In this document: one piece after another, positions 53,420 through 62,144 of the stretch | How positions within the stretch are numbered: position 1 is the stretch's first letter | How the letters are laid out: every line of letters begins with the position of its first letter | Source: DASXUG01 sp036504995 | GTDB taxonomy: Bacteria; Pseudomonadota; Gammaproteobacteria; Burkholderiales; Methylophilaceae | Reading direction: 5' to 3' | Length of the DNA: 64,000 nt | NCBI GenBank assembly: GCA_036504995.1 | Contig: DASXUG010000008.1 | Coordinates: 453,417 to 517,416 of the forward strand | The notes under the pieces: model-generated | Database searches by the model: none | The model's input: only the letters and a program-made list of their open reading frames with translations | What the model was told of the DNA's origin: nothing | Program-made: the position numbers and the translations under genes

Positions 53420-54382
53420 ATGGCAAAGCCACCTAGTAGCACACCACCCAGTCGTACACCACGTACCAAAGCAACGGCCAACCTCGGCGGGCACGTTGAA
53501 AAGCAAGGTCTGCATCCACGCAACATACATAAACTAGGCTATGATTTTGCATTACTTATTGCGCAGTCGCCAAACCTAGAGCGCTATGTCAAACCCAATG
53601 CCTTTGGTAATGACTCTATTGATTTCTCTGACCCCAAGGCAGTGAAAGCGCTTAATCAAGCACTACTCAAAAGCCACTACGCAATTGACTATTGGGATAT
53701 TCCTGATCACTATCTTTGCCCACCTATTCCAGGCAGAGCGGATTACATCCATAACCTTGCTGATTTAATTAGCAAAACAACACGCCCTCACGGTGCTGAG
53801 ACCGTGCAGGTCTTAGATATAGGTACTGGCGCCAATATTGTTTACCCATTAATCGGACAGCGTAGTTATGGCTGGCAATTTGTTGGCGTCGATATCGAAC
53901 AAACAGCACTCAACAATGCGCAACAAATTATCGAAAAAAATAATGGCTTAGCTGAAGCGATTCACTTACGTTTGCAGCCATCACCTCTCAGTATTTTTCA
54001 TGGAGTGATTTTACCCAACGAAAACTTCACGCTCACCATGTGCAACCCGCCCTTCCACGGCTCACAGGCTGACGCACGAGCAGGCACCGTAAGAAAATGG
54101 AAAAATTTAGGTAAAACTCAACAGAAAAATACGCTAAATTTTGGTGGTAATCAGGCAGAACTCTATTGCGAAGGCGGTGAAGCTGGGTTTATTCAACGTA
54201 TGATTATGGAGAGCATCAGCTACCAACGACAAGTCGGCTGGTTTACCACTTTGGTTTCTAAAGCGGAAAACTTGCCTAAAATATACCGATTACTCAAACA
54301 AGCAAATGCCTTAGAAGTTTTGACATTACCTATGGCTCAGGGTCAAAAACAAAGTCGTATCGTTGCTTGGCGCTTCTGCTAG
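53420..54382 (+). CDS. rlmF: 23S rRNA (adenine-N6)-methyltransferase RlmF
   Basis: A 320-residue methyltransferase that modifies A1618 of 23S rRNA (E. coli numbering). Visible motifs are the SAM-binding VLDIGTGANIVYPLIG near residues 132-147, the catalytic MCNPPFHGS near 211-219 and ELYCEGGEAGFI near 253-264. The N-terminal KQGLHPRNIHKLGYDF block is a RlmF signature. It appears to be a single-gene unit. Confidence 0.93.
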   Translation: MAKPPSSTPPSRTPRTKATANLGGHVEKQGLHPRNIHKLGYDFALLIAQSPNLERYVKPNAFGNDSIDFSDPKAVKALNQALLKSHYAIDYWDIPDHYLCPPIPGRADYIHNLADLISKTTRPHGAETVQVLDIGTGANIVYPLIGQRSYGWQFVGVDIEQTALNNAQQIIEKNNGLAEAIHLRLQPSPLSIFHGVILPNENFTLTMCNPPFHGSQADARAGTVRKWKNLGKTQQKNTLNFGGNQAELYCEGGEAGFIQRMIMESISYQRQVGWFTTLVSKAENLPKIYRLLKQANALEVLTLPMAQGQKQSRIVAWRFC

Positions 54383-54505
54383 CTATTTAACTCACCCTCA
54401 ACACCTAACCGACTAATCGCATACACACGCTTAATAATATTCTCAGTACAATCGACGGATATTCTGCACTCACCCGTTTAAGTATCAAACCACAGGGATT
54501 TTTGC

Positions 54506-55072
54506 ATGAGAGAACAAGACCCTGATGCCGACTTACTGCCGCGTATAGCGGCTGGTGATCAAGCGGCCATCAGGCAAATAGTTGTGAGCAAGCTGCCACG
54601 TTTATTGGCACTGGGTGTACGCATGCTCAACAACCGTGCAGCGGCAGAAGATATTGCACAAGAAACTTTTGTACGCTTATGGAAGCAAGCGGCGCAATGG
54701 CAATCGGGTGAGGCAAAGCTCGATACTTGGCTATATCGCGTAGCGTTAAATTTGTGTTATGACCGTCTACGTAGTCATGCACATATTGCTGCTATGCAAC
54801 TACCTGATGATGCCACGCAAGAACAGATTGACCCAACGCTTACGCCTGAACAACGTTTAGCACTCAGCCAACAAGGGGTACAAATCAACGCAGCACTGTC
54901 ATTATTGCCGACACGACAACGTGAGGCATTAGTGCTGCAATACTACCAAGAGCTATCAAATATCGAAGCCGCTAACCTGATGGGTATTAGTGTAGATGCT
55001 TTAGAGAGTTTACTATCGCGCGCGCGACGCAATATGCGCGCCTTACTGATTGAAAAAGGAGTCACATCATGA
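54506..55072 (+). CDS. ECF RNA polymerase sigma factor
   Basis: A 188-residue extracytoplasmic-function sigma factor with region 2 (LLALGVRMLNNRAAAEDIAQETFVRLWKQ...DTWLYRVALNLCYDRLR) and region 4 (INAALSLLPTRQREALVLQYYQELSNIEAANLMGISVDALESLLSRARRNMR). It directs RNA polymerase to a small regulon, most likely including its own operon. The next gene overlaps its end by four bases (ATGA) and is the probable anti-sigma factor. A metal-sensor-like protein follows, hinting at envelope or metal stress as the signal. Confidence 0.9.
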   Translation: MREQDPDADLLPRIAAGDQAAIRQIVVSKLPRLLALGVRMLNNRAAAEDIAQETFVRLWKQAAQWQSGEAKLDTWLYRVALNLCYDRLRSHAHIAAMQLPDDATQEQIDPTLTPEQRLALSQQGVQINAALSLLPTRQREALVLQYYQELSNIEAANLMGISVDALESLLSRARRNMRALLIEKGVTS

Positions 55073-55500
55073 CGACTGAAGATTTTAGCCAATTAGCCAA
55101 AATTTACGGGGCAGATATTAAACGCTGGCCTGAAGAGCACCGCCCGATGATAGGCGATCTTGCTACAACACAATTTACCACCATGCGCCAAATCTTAGAT
55201 GAAGAGTTAGCTCTTGATGCGCTGCTAAACCAAGACTGTATAGCGCCAGCAAGTCCAGCCTTGCTGGATAGCATTATGCAAAGCGCGCCTCAAACAAAGC
55301 TGGCAAAACACAACGCATATTTTTGGCAAAACAGTCACTGGTTAAACAACACATTCAAGGCTCTTGGCTTCACAGGAATTGGCCTAGCAGGCGCTTTAAC
55401 GGGAATGTTGATTGTTTCAGTGATGTCTTCACATTTAATGGTAAACAACAATGAATTAACTGTAGCCGAAATGGTAGATTTTGGTCAGGATTGGAGATAA
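55069..55500 (+). CDS. Putative anti-sigma factor (single transmembrane segment)
   Basis: A 143-residue protein with a soluble N-terminal part containing IYGADIKRWPEEHRP, one transmembrane helix (IGLAGALTGMLIVSVMSSHLM, about 102-122) and a short periplasmic tail. I see no zinc-binding HxxxCxxC motif. Position and ATGA overlap with the sigma gene make an anti-sigma role likely. The family is not recognised with certainty. Confidence 0.7.
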   Translation: MTTEDFSQLAKIYGADIKRWPEEHRPMIGDLATTQFTTMRQILDEELALDALLNQDCIAPASPALLDSIMQSAPQTKLAKHNAYFWQNSHWLNNTFKALGFTGIGLAGALTGMLIVSVMSSHLMVNNNELTVAEMVDFGQDWR

Positions 55501-55502
55501 TA

Positions 55503-55994
55503 ATGTTAGCCACGCAACAAAACGGGAAAAAACCAAAGCTACTGATTGCCTCGATCATACTGAATATATTTTTGGTGGGCTGTTTGGCTGGGGGAGCTTA
55601 TCATTTATTTTGGTCTGACCATGCTACTTTCGGCAAAAATCACGCTAAAAATCAAACAGGTTTACGCTTCGCAGCAGAAAACTTATCCGACGAACAACAA
55701 GAACGTTTCCGCGACAGCCTCCGCCAAACCAGACGCAATGCGCGACCTATTATCATGCAGGGAATAGAGGCTAGACGCCACTTGCATGAGCTGCTCAAAG
55801 CACCAACTTTCGACCGCGTTGCTATCAGCGCCGCAGTAGCAAAAGTGCGTGAGTCTGACGTGGCAGTGCGTATTGAAATGGAAGAAAATTTGATTAAATT
55901 CGCTGAAACACTCACCACAGATGAGCGTATAAAGTTGGCAGAAGGTTTAGCTAATAAAGGTCCGTTACGCGAACGTATAGTGCCACTAAATTAA
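55503..55994 (+). CDS. Periplasmic heavy-metal sensor-like protein (Spy/ZraP/CnrX type)
   Basis: A 163-residue protein with an N-terminal membrane anchor (KLLIASIILNIFLVGCLAGGAYHLFW). A helical periplasmic domain follows, rich in Arg/Glu: LSDEQQERFRDSLRQTRRNARP, then EARRHLHELLKAPTFDRVAISAAVAKVRESDVAVR. This four-helix hairpin pattern is that of the Spy/CpxP/ZraP/CnrX superfamily. In ECF operons such a protein can sense metal and release the sigma factor. The start ATG at 55503 has GGAGATAAT upstream; a TTG at 55491 is open too. The metal is unknown. Confidence 0.75.
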   Translation: MLATQQNGKKPKLLIASIILNIFLVGCLAGGAYHLFWSDHATFGKNHAKNQTGLRFAAENLSDEQQERFRDSLRQTRRNARPIIMQGIEARRHLHELLKAPTFDRVAISAAVAKVRESDVAVRIEMEENLIKFAETLTTDERIKLAEGLANKGPLRERIVPLN

Positions 55995-56044
55995 TGGCGC
56001 AAATGACCCATGGCTTTATTTACTAGCTTTTGTGAGGTAACCGA

Positions 56045-57490
56045 ATGACGCTGAATATACAAATGACGAACAACGCGATTGCAATCAATCGCTTTGGCTT
56101 GGGCGCTCGCGCTGATGATGGCAGTATCGGGGATGCTAAACAATGGCTACTTGCGCAATTTGACCATTATCAAGCCGCCCCTGCGGCATGGGCGAATCAG
56201 GCTAAGTCAGCTGATCTGGTCGCGGAATATGCTGACAAAGTGAAAGAAATGCGCAAAGCAGATGACAATACTCAGAACGTAGTTCAGACACAAAACAAAG
56301 ACGCTAATCCAAAAAATCTATTTAAGCGTGAAATACGTGATGACTATCAAGATGCGGTTAGCATGCGGGCTGCAAGCGCACTCAACACCCCCACCCCTTT
56401 TGTTGAACGTCTAGTACACTTCTGGGCAAATCATTTTGCAGTTTCAATTGAAAAACCTGCCGTCACTGAGTTAGCTGGCGCGTTCGAAGTTGAGGCAATT
56501 CGGCCCAATATACTGGGTAATTTTACCGATATGTTAATGGCTGTAGAGCAACACCCAGCGATGTTGCTTTATTTAGATCAAGCAAAATCCATCGGCCCCA
56601 ATAGCATTGCAGCAACACGCTTTGCAGAGCGCAACCCAGACAAAAAACGTGGCTTAAACGAAAATCTTGCACGCGAGATTTTAGAATTGCACACAGTAGG
56701 CGTACATGGCGGATACAACCAAACCGATGTCACGGAATTTGCTCGTGCACTCACAGGTTGGAGTGTAGGCGGATTAGGTCAAGCTGCCAAAAAAATGCGT
56801 AACGCAGAACTTACCCCCATCACTGGCGCAAATGGCTTTGCCTTTCAGCCTATATTACATGAGCCTGGCAGCCGCAATATTTTGGGTAAAACCTATGCAC
56901 AACAAGGTAAACTCCAAGCCGAAACGGTATTGCGCGACCTAGCCGTAAATCCTGCCACCGCGCAACACATTGCCACCAAACTAGCACGCCACTTCGTAAG
57001 CGACACCCCACCAACAAGCCTAATTGATAAGCTCAGCAATAGTTTTTTAAAAACAGGCGGGCAATTAACTCAAGTATATCGGGCTCTGATAGAAGCTTCC
57101 GAGGCATGGCAGCCCACCCCAGCCAAATTTAAAACGCCATGGGAATGGCTGATTTCATGTCTACGCGCCACTGGTAAACAGAACCTAAATGGATTGAAAG
57201 TCGCCCAAATAATGAATCAACTCAGCCAGCCAATCTGGAAACCAGGCTCTCCCGCTGGCTTTGATGATACTGCTGACACTTGGGCAGCGCCCAATGCACT
57301 ATTACGCCGTATTGAACTAGCGCAACGGATTGCCAACCCCTTAGGTGATAAAGTAGATGCACGTGCCTTAATAGATAAAGTTTTACTAGGTGCCGTAAGT
57401 GAGCAAACCCGAACGGCTATTACTCGCGCCGAGAGTGCGACTACAGGCTTGGCCTTACTACTTGTTAGCCCAGAATTTTTAAGGAGATAG
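56045..57490 (+). CDS. DUF1800 family protein
   Basis: A 481-residue protein with the DUF1800 pattern: AINRFGLGAR at the start, VERLVHFWANHFAVS near 119-133, RGLNENLAREILELHTVGVHGGYNQTDVTEFARALTGW near 199-236 and RRIELAQRIANPL near the end. The function of DUF1800 is unknown. These proteins are regularly encoded next to DUF1501 proteins and are probably exported or envelope-associated. No signal peptide is obvious here. It follows the sigma/anti-sigma/sensor genes and precedes the DUF1501 gene with one base between. Confidence 0.85.
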   Translation: MTLNIQMTNNAIAINRFGLGARADDGSIGDAKQWLLAQFDHYQAAPAAWANQAKSADLVAEYADKVKEMRKADDNTQNVVQTQNKDANPKNLFKREIRDDYQDAVSMRAASALNTPTPFVERLVHFWANHFAVSIEKPAVTELAGAFEVEAIRPNILGNFTDMLMAVEQHPAMLLYLDQAKSIGPNSIAATRFAERNPDKKRGLNENLAREILELHTVGVHGGYNQTDVTEFARALTGWSVGGLGQAAKKMRNAELTPITGANGFAFQPILHEPGSRNILGKTYAQQGKLQAETVLRDLAVNPATAQHIATKLARHFVSDTPPTSLIDKLSNSFLKTGGQLTQVYRALIEASEAWQPTPAKFKTPWEWLISCLRATGKQNLNGLKVAQIMNQLSQPIWKPGSPAGFDDTADTWAAPNALLRRIELAQRIANPLGDKVDARALIDKVLLGAVSEQTRTAITRAESATTGLALLLVSPEFLRR

Positions 57491-57491
57491 T

Positions 57492-58637
57492 ATGAATCGT
57501 CGCGATTTCTTACGCGTTACTGCTCTCGGTAGCGTTGCCCTGCTCGCTTCACCTTACATTAGTTTTGCCGCCGCCAATACGGATAGACGCTTTATTTTTA
57601 TTATTCAACGTGGCGCGGCTGATGGCCTCAATACGATAATTCCATACGCAGACCCTGCCTATGCAAAACTGCGTGGTGAACTAGCGATTGACGTATCTCA
57701 AGCCACAAAACTAGATGGCATGTTTGCGCTGCACCCTGCGCTAGTCGAAACTGCCAAAATGTACACCTCTGGACAAGCCCTGTTCGCTCACGCCGTTGCC
57801 TCGCCCTACCGCGAACGCTCGCATTTTGATGCTCAAAATGTACTAGAGACAGGAGGTACAATAGCTTATCAACTTAAAGATGGCTGGATGAATCGCCTGC
57901 TTACGCTGTTACCTCCCGCGCAAAATGAAGCCATTGCATTTGCATCCTCGGTGCCCATGGCTTTACGCGGTAAAAATGAAGTCACCTCATACGCAACCTC
58001 TAACCTGCCGCAGGCCCCAGATGATTTACTGATGCGTGTAAGCCAGCTATATGCAGAAGACGCTCAGCTGAATAAACTATGGCTAGCGGCACTTGAGGCA
58101 AACAATATGTCAGGCGATGCACAGGCAAAACAAGGCCCTGCCAGCGTCGGAAAGCTGGCAGCCAGCTTTTTAAGTAAGGCCAACGGCCCTCGTATCGCCA
58201 TGATAGAGACAGGCGGATGGGATACTCACAGCGCCCAGGAAAGCCGACTAGATCGTCAACTTAAATCACTCGACACGATGATTGCCGCAATACGTGAAGG
58301 TTTAGGTGATAGCTGGCAAAAAACCACCATCGTGGTCGCCACCGAGTTTGGCAGAACCGCAGCCGTCAACGGCACAGGTGGTACCGACCACGGCACGGGC
58401 TCAGCCGCCATGATTTTAGGTGGCGATGTCAAAGGTGGACGAGTCATTGCAGACTGGCCTGGCTTAGGTAATAGCAACCTTTACCAAGGCCGTGATTTGA
58501 ACCCGACCACTAATTTGAATACATTATTTGCAAGTGTGGCAGGGGAAAGTTTTGGGTTAGATGCGAATCAGGTAACAAAAGTATTGTTCCCAGAAACTGC
58601 TAATGGAAAGATTTTACAGGGTTTAATAAAAACCTAA
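57492..58637 (+). CDS. DUF1501 family protein, Tat-exported
   Basis: A 381-residue protein of the DUF1501 group (alkaline-phosphatase/sulfatase-like fold). The N-terminus MNRRDFLRVTALGSVALLASPY carries a twin-arginine signal (RRDFL), so a folded, possibly metal-containing, protein is exported to the periplasm. Metal-site-like motifs are IIQRGAADGLNTIIPY, SPYRERSHFDAQNVLE, MIETGGWDTHSAQ, TEFGRTAAVNGTGGTDHGTG. It pairs with DUF1800, as is general. The pair's biochemical role is unknown; here it is the likely output of the ECF sigma operon. Confidence 0.87.
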   Translation: MNRRDFLRVTALGSVALLASPYISFAAANTDRRFIFIIQRGAADGLNTIIPYADPAYAKLRGELAIDVSQATKLDGMFALHPALVETAKMYTSGQALFAHAVASPYRERSHFDAQNVLETGGTIAYQLKDGWMNRLLTLLPPAQNEAIAFASSVPMALRGKNEVTSYATSNLPQAPDDLLMRVSQLYAEDAQLNKLWLAALEANNMSGDAQAKQGPASVGKLAASFLSKANGPRIAMIETGGWDTHSAQESRLDRQLKSLDTMIAAIREGLGDSWQKTTIVVATEFGRTAAVNGTGGTDHGTGSAAMILGGDVKGGRVIADWPGLGNSNLYQGRDLNPTTNLNTLFASVAGESFGLDANQVTKVLFPETANGKILQGLIKT

Positions 58638-58669
58638 TTGCTTGAATCTAAAAATTAACACCAAAGACC

Positions 58670-58703
58670 CAACAAAAAAACAGCAGTTACGCTGTTTTTG
58701 TTG
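58670..58703 (+). terminator. Terminator after the DUF1501 gene
   Basis: CAACAAAAAAACAGC pairs with GCTGTTTTTGTTG around AGTTAC. An A run precedes and a T-rich run lies within the stem, so it can serve both this operon and the convergent charged-protein gene. Confidence 0.75.
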
Positions 58704-58735
58704 AGTCTTATATAAGTAGCAATATTGAGTCTGAA

Positions 58736-59071
58736 TTACTCAGCTTTAGGTCGCTCTTGCTCATCATGCTTTTCTTCGTGTATTTCTTTGCTGGCGTCAC
58801 GTTGGTCTTCACGCACATCTTTACGTTCGTCTTTGGTGAACTTGCCATCCGATTTGTATTGACGCTCTTCACGGCGTATTTCACGCTGGTCTTTAACTAG
58901 GTCTTTTGTTTCGCCCTTAGTAAGCTCGCCAGATTTTACCCCCTGACCGATGCGCTCAGCTTGATGGCGCTGATGTCTGTTAATATTGGGGTCGCGCACG
59001 CCAGCAAGAGCTGAAGTCGTTAAAGAAATGGCAAATACGCCAGCCAATGTTGCCAATAAAACTTTGTTCAT
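58736..59071 (-). CDS. Highly charged secreted protein of unknown function
   Basis: About 111 residues. The signal peptide (MNKVLLATLAGVFAISLTTSALA) is followed by a hydrophilic helical protein dense in Asp/Glu/Lys/Arg/Gln (GELTKGETKDLVKDQREIRREERQ; GKFTKDERKDVREDQRDASKEI). The two segments (G-E/K-L/F-T-K...D.R...QR) look like an internal duplication. The start is the ATG at 59071, five bases after AAGGAG. It is probably a periplasmic protein. It could bind metals or polyanions, but I have no family match. Confidence 0.7.
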   Translation of the reverse strand: MNKVLLATLAGVFAISLTTSALAGVRDPNINRHQRHQAERIGQGVKSGELTKGETKDLVKDQREIRREERQYKSDGKFTKDERKDVREDQRDASKEIHEEKHDEQERPKAE

Positions 59072-59236
59072 ATTCACTCCTTAAATAATTTTGATACACC
59101 CTAAATCCATTGCATTAAGCGATGGTGTATTTATTAAACGTAGAAGTGTATGTAAATCCGTCGCCAATTCAATCAAGTTTTTTATGCATCATGTCTTTAT
59201 GTACTAAAATTACAAATTGTTTTGGGGTAATAAATC

Positions 59237-59509
59237 ATGATTCAAATCACTAAAATTGACGAAACCACTTTTGAGGTCATTGTGACTAGCCATAGCACTA
59301 CCACGCACCGTGTGACGGTATTATCAAGCTACGCATCTAAATTGACTGGGGATAAAGTGAGTATTGAAAGCTTGCTCGAAAAATCGTTTACGTTTCTGCT
59401 GGAGCGAGAACCGAATACTAGCATTTTACGAAGTTTTGAATTGAATGTGATCGAACGGTATTTTCCTGAATACGTCTCAGAAATTAAAAAACGGCTATCA
59501 ATGAGCTGA
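59237..59509 (+). CDS. Small conserved-looking protein of unknown function
   Basis: A 90-residue cytoplasmic-type protein. An N-terminal beta region (MIQITKIDETTFEVIVTS...THRVTVLSSYASKLTGD) is followed by helices (SIESLLEKSFTFLLEREPNTSILRSFELNVIERYFPEYVSEIKKRL). GGGGTAATAAATC lies before the ATG. No family is recognised. It is convergent with the glycosylase gene. Confidence 0.65.
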   Translation: MIQITKIDETTFEVIVTSHSTTTHRVTVLSSYASKLTGDKVSIESLLEKSFTFLLEREPNTSILRSFELNVIERYFPEYVSEIKKRLSMS

Positions 59510-59517
59510 GTCGTTAA

Positions 59518-60168
59518 TTATGGTTTAGGCTGAGCATTTTGCTTATACAAACTCGCCGCTTGCCATAAATACCATGTGGCTACACTTCGATAAGGCGCCC
59601 AAGCTTGTCCAAGCTTATCTAACACCTTAGGCGTTGGTTGGTCTGAGAGTGACTTAAGCAGCTTATACCCTTCACGTATCCCAAAATCGCCTACTGGCAA
59701 GACATCTAGGCGCCCAAGTGTGAAAATTAAAAACATTTCTACCGTCCAGCGCCCTACTCCACGTAACTGTACCAGCCGTTCAATAAGCACTGCATTTTCC
59801 ATATTATGTGCATCAGCCAGTGAGGGGACTACGCCTGTTTGCGTGTTGATGGCAATTTCACGAATAGTGGTCATTTTATTCGCTGAAAAGCCACACGCAC
59901 GCATGGTAGCATCATCGGTAGCTAATACTTGCGCAGGGGTTGGAAAATTATTTGCTGGAAATAACGCTAAAAACCGCCCAAGTATCGCCTCAGCCGCACG
60001 TCCGTTAAGCTGTTGATAGGCAATGGCCCTGACTAGTGACTCATAAGGCTCTCGGTGCCGCTCAACCGCTAACTTGCAATCACCAATTTCCGTGATAAGC
60101 CTTGCCCAATCTGCATCCTGAGCGGCTAAGTGTTGGCTAGCAAGTTGATACACAGGCATTTGAGTCAT
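59518..60168 (-). CDS. DNA-3-methyladenine glycosylase II (AlkA-like)
   Basis: A 216-residue helix-hairpin-helix DNA glycosylase. The HhH motif is LVQLRGVGRWTVEMFLIFTLGR and the catalytic Asp is in VLPVGDFGIREGY. It excises alkylated purines for base-excision repair. It lacks the N-terminal beta domain of E. coli AlkA, which is common in bacterial short forms. It is on the same strand as tcdA but separated by 64 bases. Confidence 0.9.
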   Translation of the reverse strand: MTQMPVYQLASQHLAAQDADWARLITEIGDCKLAVERHREPYESLVRAIAYQQLNGRAAEAILGRFLALFPANNFPTPAQVLATDDATMRACGFSANKMTTIREIAINTQTGVVPSLADAHNMENAVLIERLVQLRGVGRWTVEMFLIFTLGRLDVLPVGDFGIREGYKLLKSLSDQPTPKVLDKLGQAWAPYRSVATWYLWQAASLYKQNAQPKP

Positions 60169-60232
60169 GGTTTATTGTGAATTGAAGTACCCGAGCCTGC
60201 AAGTGCTTTTTAAATACCGCACAACATATAAA

Positions 60233-61018
60233 CTAAATAGCCAGTAATTGCTTCAGTAATAAGCCTGCCGCTGCAAAGCCAAATGGTGCTGTTACACATA
60301 CACTTGAACCGTAACCAGCGCAATTTAAGCCTGTGACTCCAGCATCAACCTCGCATGTCTCCACAGGCTTGATAATCGGCTCATCCGAGTAGACACAAAA
60401 TGCACCCATTTTGGTTTGCTTCTGCTTAAGGCCATCTTTACCTTTGGGGAAACCATAGTTTTTACGCAATAAATTACGTACTTTTGCAAGCAATTTGTCT
60501 CCATTGACGTTGGCTAAATCCGCGGTTTTAATTTGCGTAGCATCTAAACGACCACCAGCACCTCCAGTAACCACCAAGGGGATTTGTTTCGACTTACAGT
60601 AAGCAGCTAACGCCGCCTTTGCATAAGCATCGTCGATACAATCTACGATTCCATCTATATGAAAGTTAAGTAACTGTTGAATATTATCTACGGTGACAAA
60701 CTCTTCAATCTCAGTGACTTGGCAAGCAGGATTAATACTCAAAATTCGCTCACGCATTGCGGTAACTTTTGCCTTGCCAAATGCACCATCCACCGCATGC
60801 AGTTGGCGATTGACGTTAGATTCTGCAATATTATCCAAGTCTATCAAGGTTATCTTACCCACAGCATTGCGCGCTAAAGCTTCTGCCGCCCACGAACCAA
60901 CGCCACCTATACCAATCACGCATAAATGCATAGCTTGTAATGTAGCCAATCCTGCTTCGCCGTATAAACGACTAACGCCACCAAAGCGCCGCTGATAATC
61001 AGGTGTGTCTGCTAGCAT
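60233..61018 (-). CDS. tcdA: tRNA threonylcarbamoyladenosine dehydratase TcdA
   Basis: A 261-residue E1-like (ThiF/MoeB) enzyme. It has the ATP-binding LCVIGIGGVGSWAAEALARN near 31-50, DLDNIAESNVNRQLHA near 60-75 and DCIDDAYAK near 121-129. A C-terminal hydrophobic helix suggests membrane association, as for E. coli CsdL/TcdA. It cyclises the t6A side chain at position 37 of tRNAs to ct6A. It lies just downstream of acpS on the same strand (14-base gap). Confidence 0.93.
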   Translation of the reverse strand: MLADTPDYQRRFGGVSRLYGEAGLATLQAMHLCVIGIGGVGSWAAEALARNAVGKITLIDLDNIAESNVNRQLHAVDGAFGKAKVTAMRERILSINPACQVTEIEEFVTVDNIQQLLNFHIDGIVDCIDDAYAKAALAAYCKSKQIPLVVTGGAGGRLDATQIKTADLANVNGDKLLAKVRNLLRKNYGFPKGKDGLKQKQTKMGAFCVYSDEPIIKPVETCEVDAGVTGLNCAGYGSSVCVTAPFGFAAAGLLLKQLLAI

Positions 61019-61032
61019 ATTGATTTTATTAA

Positions 61033-61410
61033 TTACACTTCAAGCACAACAAATGCAGCGGCCAGCGATTTTTCATCACTAATCGAAATATGTGCACAGC
61101 GAATATTTTTAGCATCTAACAGTGCTTGTAACTCGGGCGCTAAATCTAGCAATGGTTTACCTAAGTCATCATGGGCTACACCAATATTGGCAAAGGTGGC
61201 TGGTGCTCGTAAGCCTGTGCCCAGTGCTTTTGAGAATGCTTCTTTTGCGGCAAAACGCTTGGCTAGAAATCGCGCTTGAATATGCGACTGCACAAACTCT
61301 TGCATTTCGTGTTTGCTTAAAATGCGCTCAGCAAATGCGTAGCCAAAACGCTCTAGCGACTCGGCAATACGTGCTACTTCCACTATATCTGTGCCTATCC
61401 CGTAAATCAT
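61033..61410 (-). CDS. acpS: Holo-[acyl-carrier-protein] synthase
   Basis: A 125-residue 4'-phosphopantetheinyl transferase. The metal and CoA site is seen in GIGTDIVEVARIAESLERFG (Asp8) and FLAKRFAAKEAFSKALGTG (Glu57 region). HISISDEKSLAAAFVVLE closes the protein. It activates acyl carrier protein. Its start overlaps the pdxJ stop (ATGA), consistent with a recO-pdxJ-acpS operon as found widely in proteobacteria. Confidence 0.95.
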   Translation of the reverse strand: MIYGIGTDIVEVARIAESLERFGYAFAERILSKHEMQEFVQSHIQARFLAKRFAAKEAFSKALGTGLRAPATFANIGVAHDDLGKPLLDLAPELQALLDAKNIRCAHISISDEKSLAAAFVVLEV

Positions 61411-62144
61411 GCCGCCGCCTGTACCATCAATGCCTTCATTTCGCGAATCGCGTATTCCCAGCCGACAAATACAGAGTGCGCCACAATCGCGTGACCGATA
61501 TTCAGCTCTTCAATATGTGGGATCGCCGCAATTGCATGCACATTATGAATATTCAAACCATGCCCTGCGTTCACCACCAAGCCTATTTCATGGGCATAGG
61601 CTACGGCTTTTTGAATGCGCTCAAGCTCATGTGTTTGTACAGAGCCAACACTATCTGCAAATTTACCTGTGTGGATTTCTATCACAGGTGCACCTACTTG
61701 TTTTGCTGCATCAATCTGCGCAATATCTGGTGCAATAAATAGGGAAACGCGAATGCCTGCATCCGCCAACTGGTCACAAACCTCAGCAATACGGTCCATA
61801 TTCCCCAGCACATCTAAACCACCTTCCGTCGTGCGCTCTTCGCGGCGCTCAGGTACTAGGCAAACATCTTGTGGGTGCACCTTCAGTGCGATACCGACCA
61901 TCTCTTCAGTCACCGCCATTTCTAAATTCATTTTAGTTTGCAACAATGGCCTAAGTGCGTAAACATCAGCGTCTTGAATATGCCGTCTATCTTCACGTAA
62001 ATGTATGGTAATGCTATCTGCACCAGCTTCTTCTGCACGTAAGGCTGCTTGTACTACACTTGGGTAAATCGTACCGCGCGCTTGACGCAAGGTGGCGATA
62101 TGGTCAACATTTACACCTAATTTAATGTTAGTCTTATTTGTCAT
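61407..62144 (-). CDS. pdxJ: Pyridoxine 5'-phosphate synthase
   Basis: A 245-residue TIM-barrel enzyme of the DXP-dependent vitamin B6 pathway. Motifs include LGVNVDHIATLRQARGT at the N-terminus, DSITIHLREDRRHI near 40-53, VCLVPERREERTTEGGLD near 97-114, IEIHTGKFAD near 156-165 and VNAGHGLNIHNV near 194-205. It joins 1-deoxyxylulose-5-phosphate and 3-amino-2-oxopropyl phosphate. Both ends overlap neighbours by four bases (recO before, acpS after). Confidence 0.96.
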   Translation of the reverse strand: MTNKTNIKLGVNVDHIATLRQARGTIYPSVVQAALRAEEAGADSITIHLREDRRHIQDADVYALRPLLQTKMNLEMAVTEEMVGIALKVHPQDVCLVPERREERTTEGGLDVLGNMDRIAEVCDQLADAGIRVSLFIAPDIAQIDAAKQVGAPVIEIHTGKFADSVGSVQTHELERIQKAVAYAHEIGLVVNAGHGLNIHNVHAIAAIPHIEELNIGHAIVAHSVFVGWEYAIREMKALMVQAAA

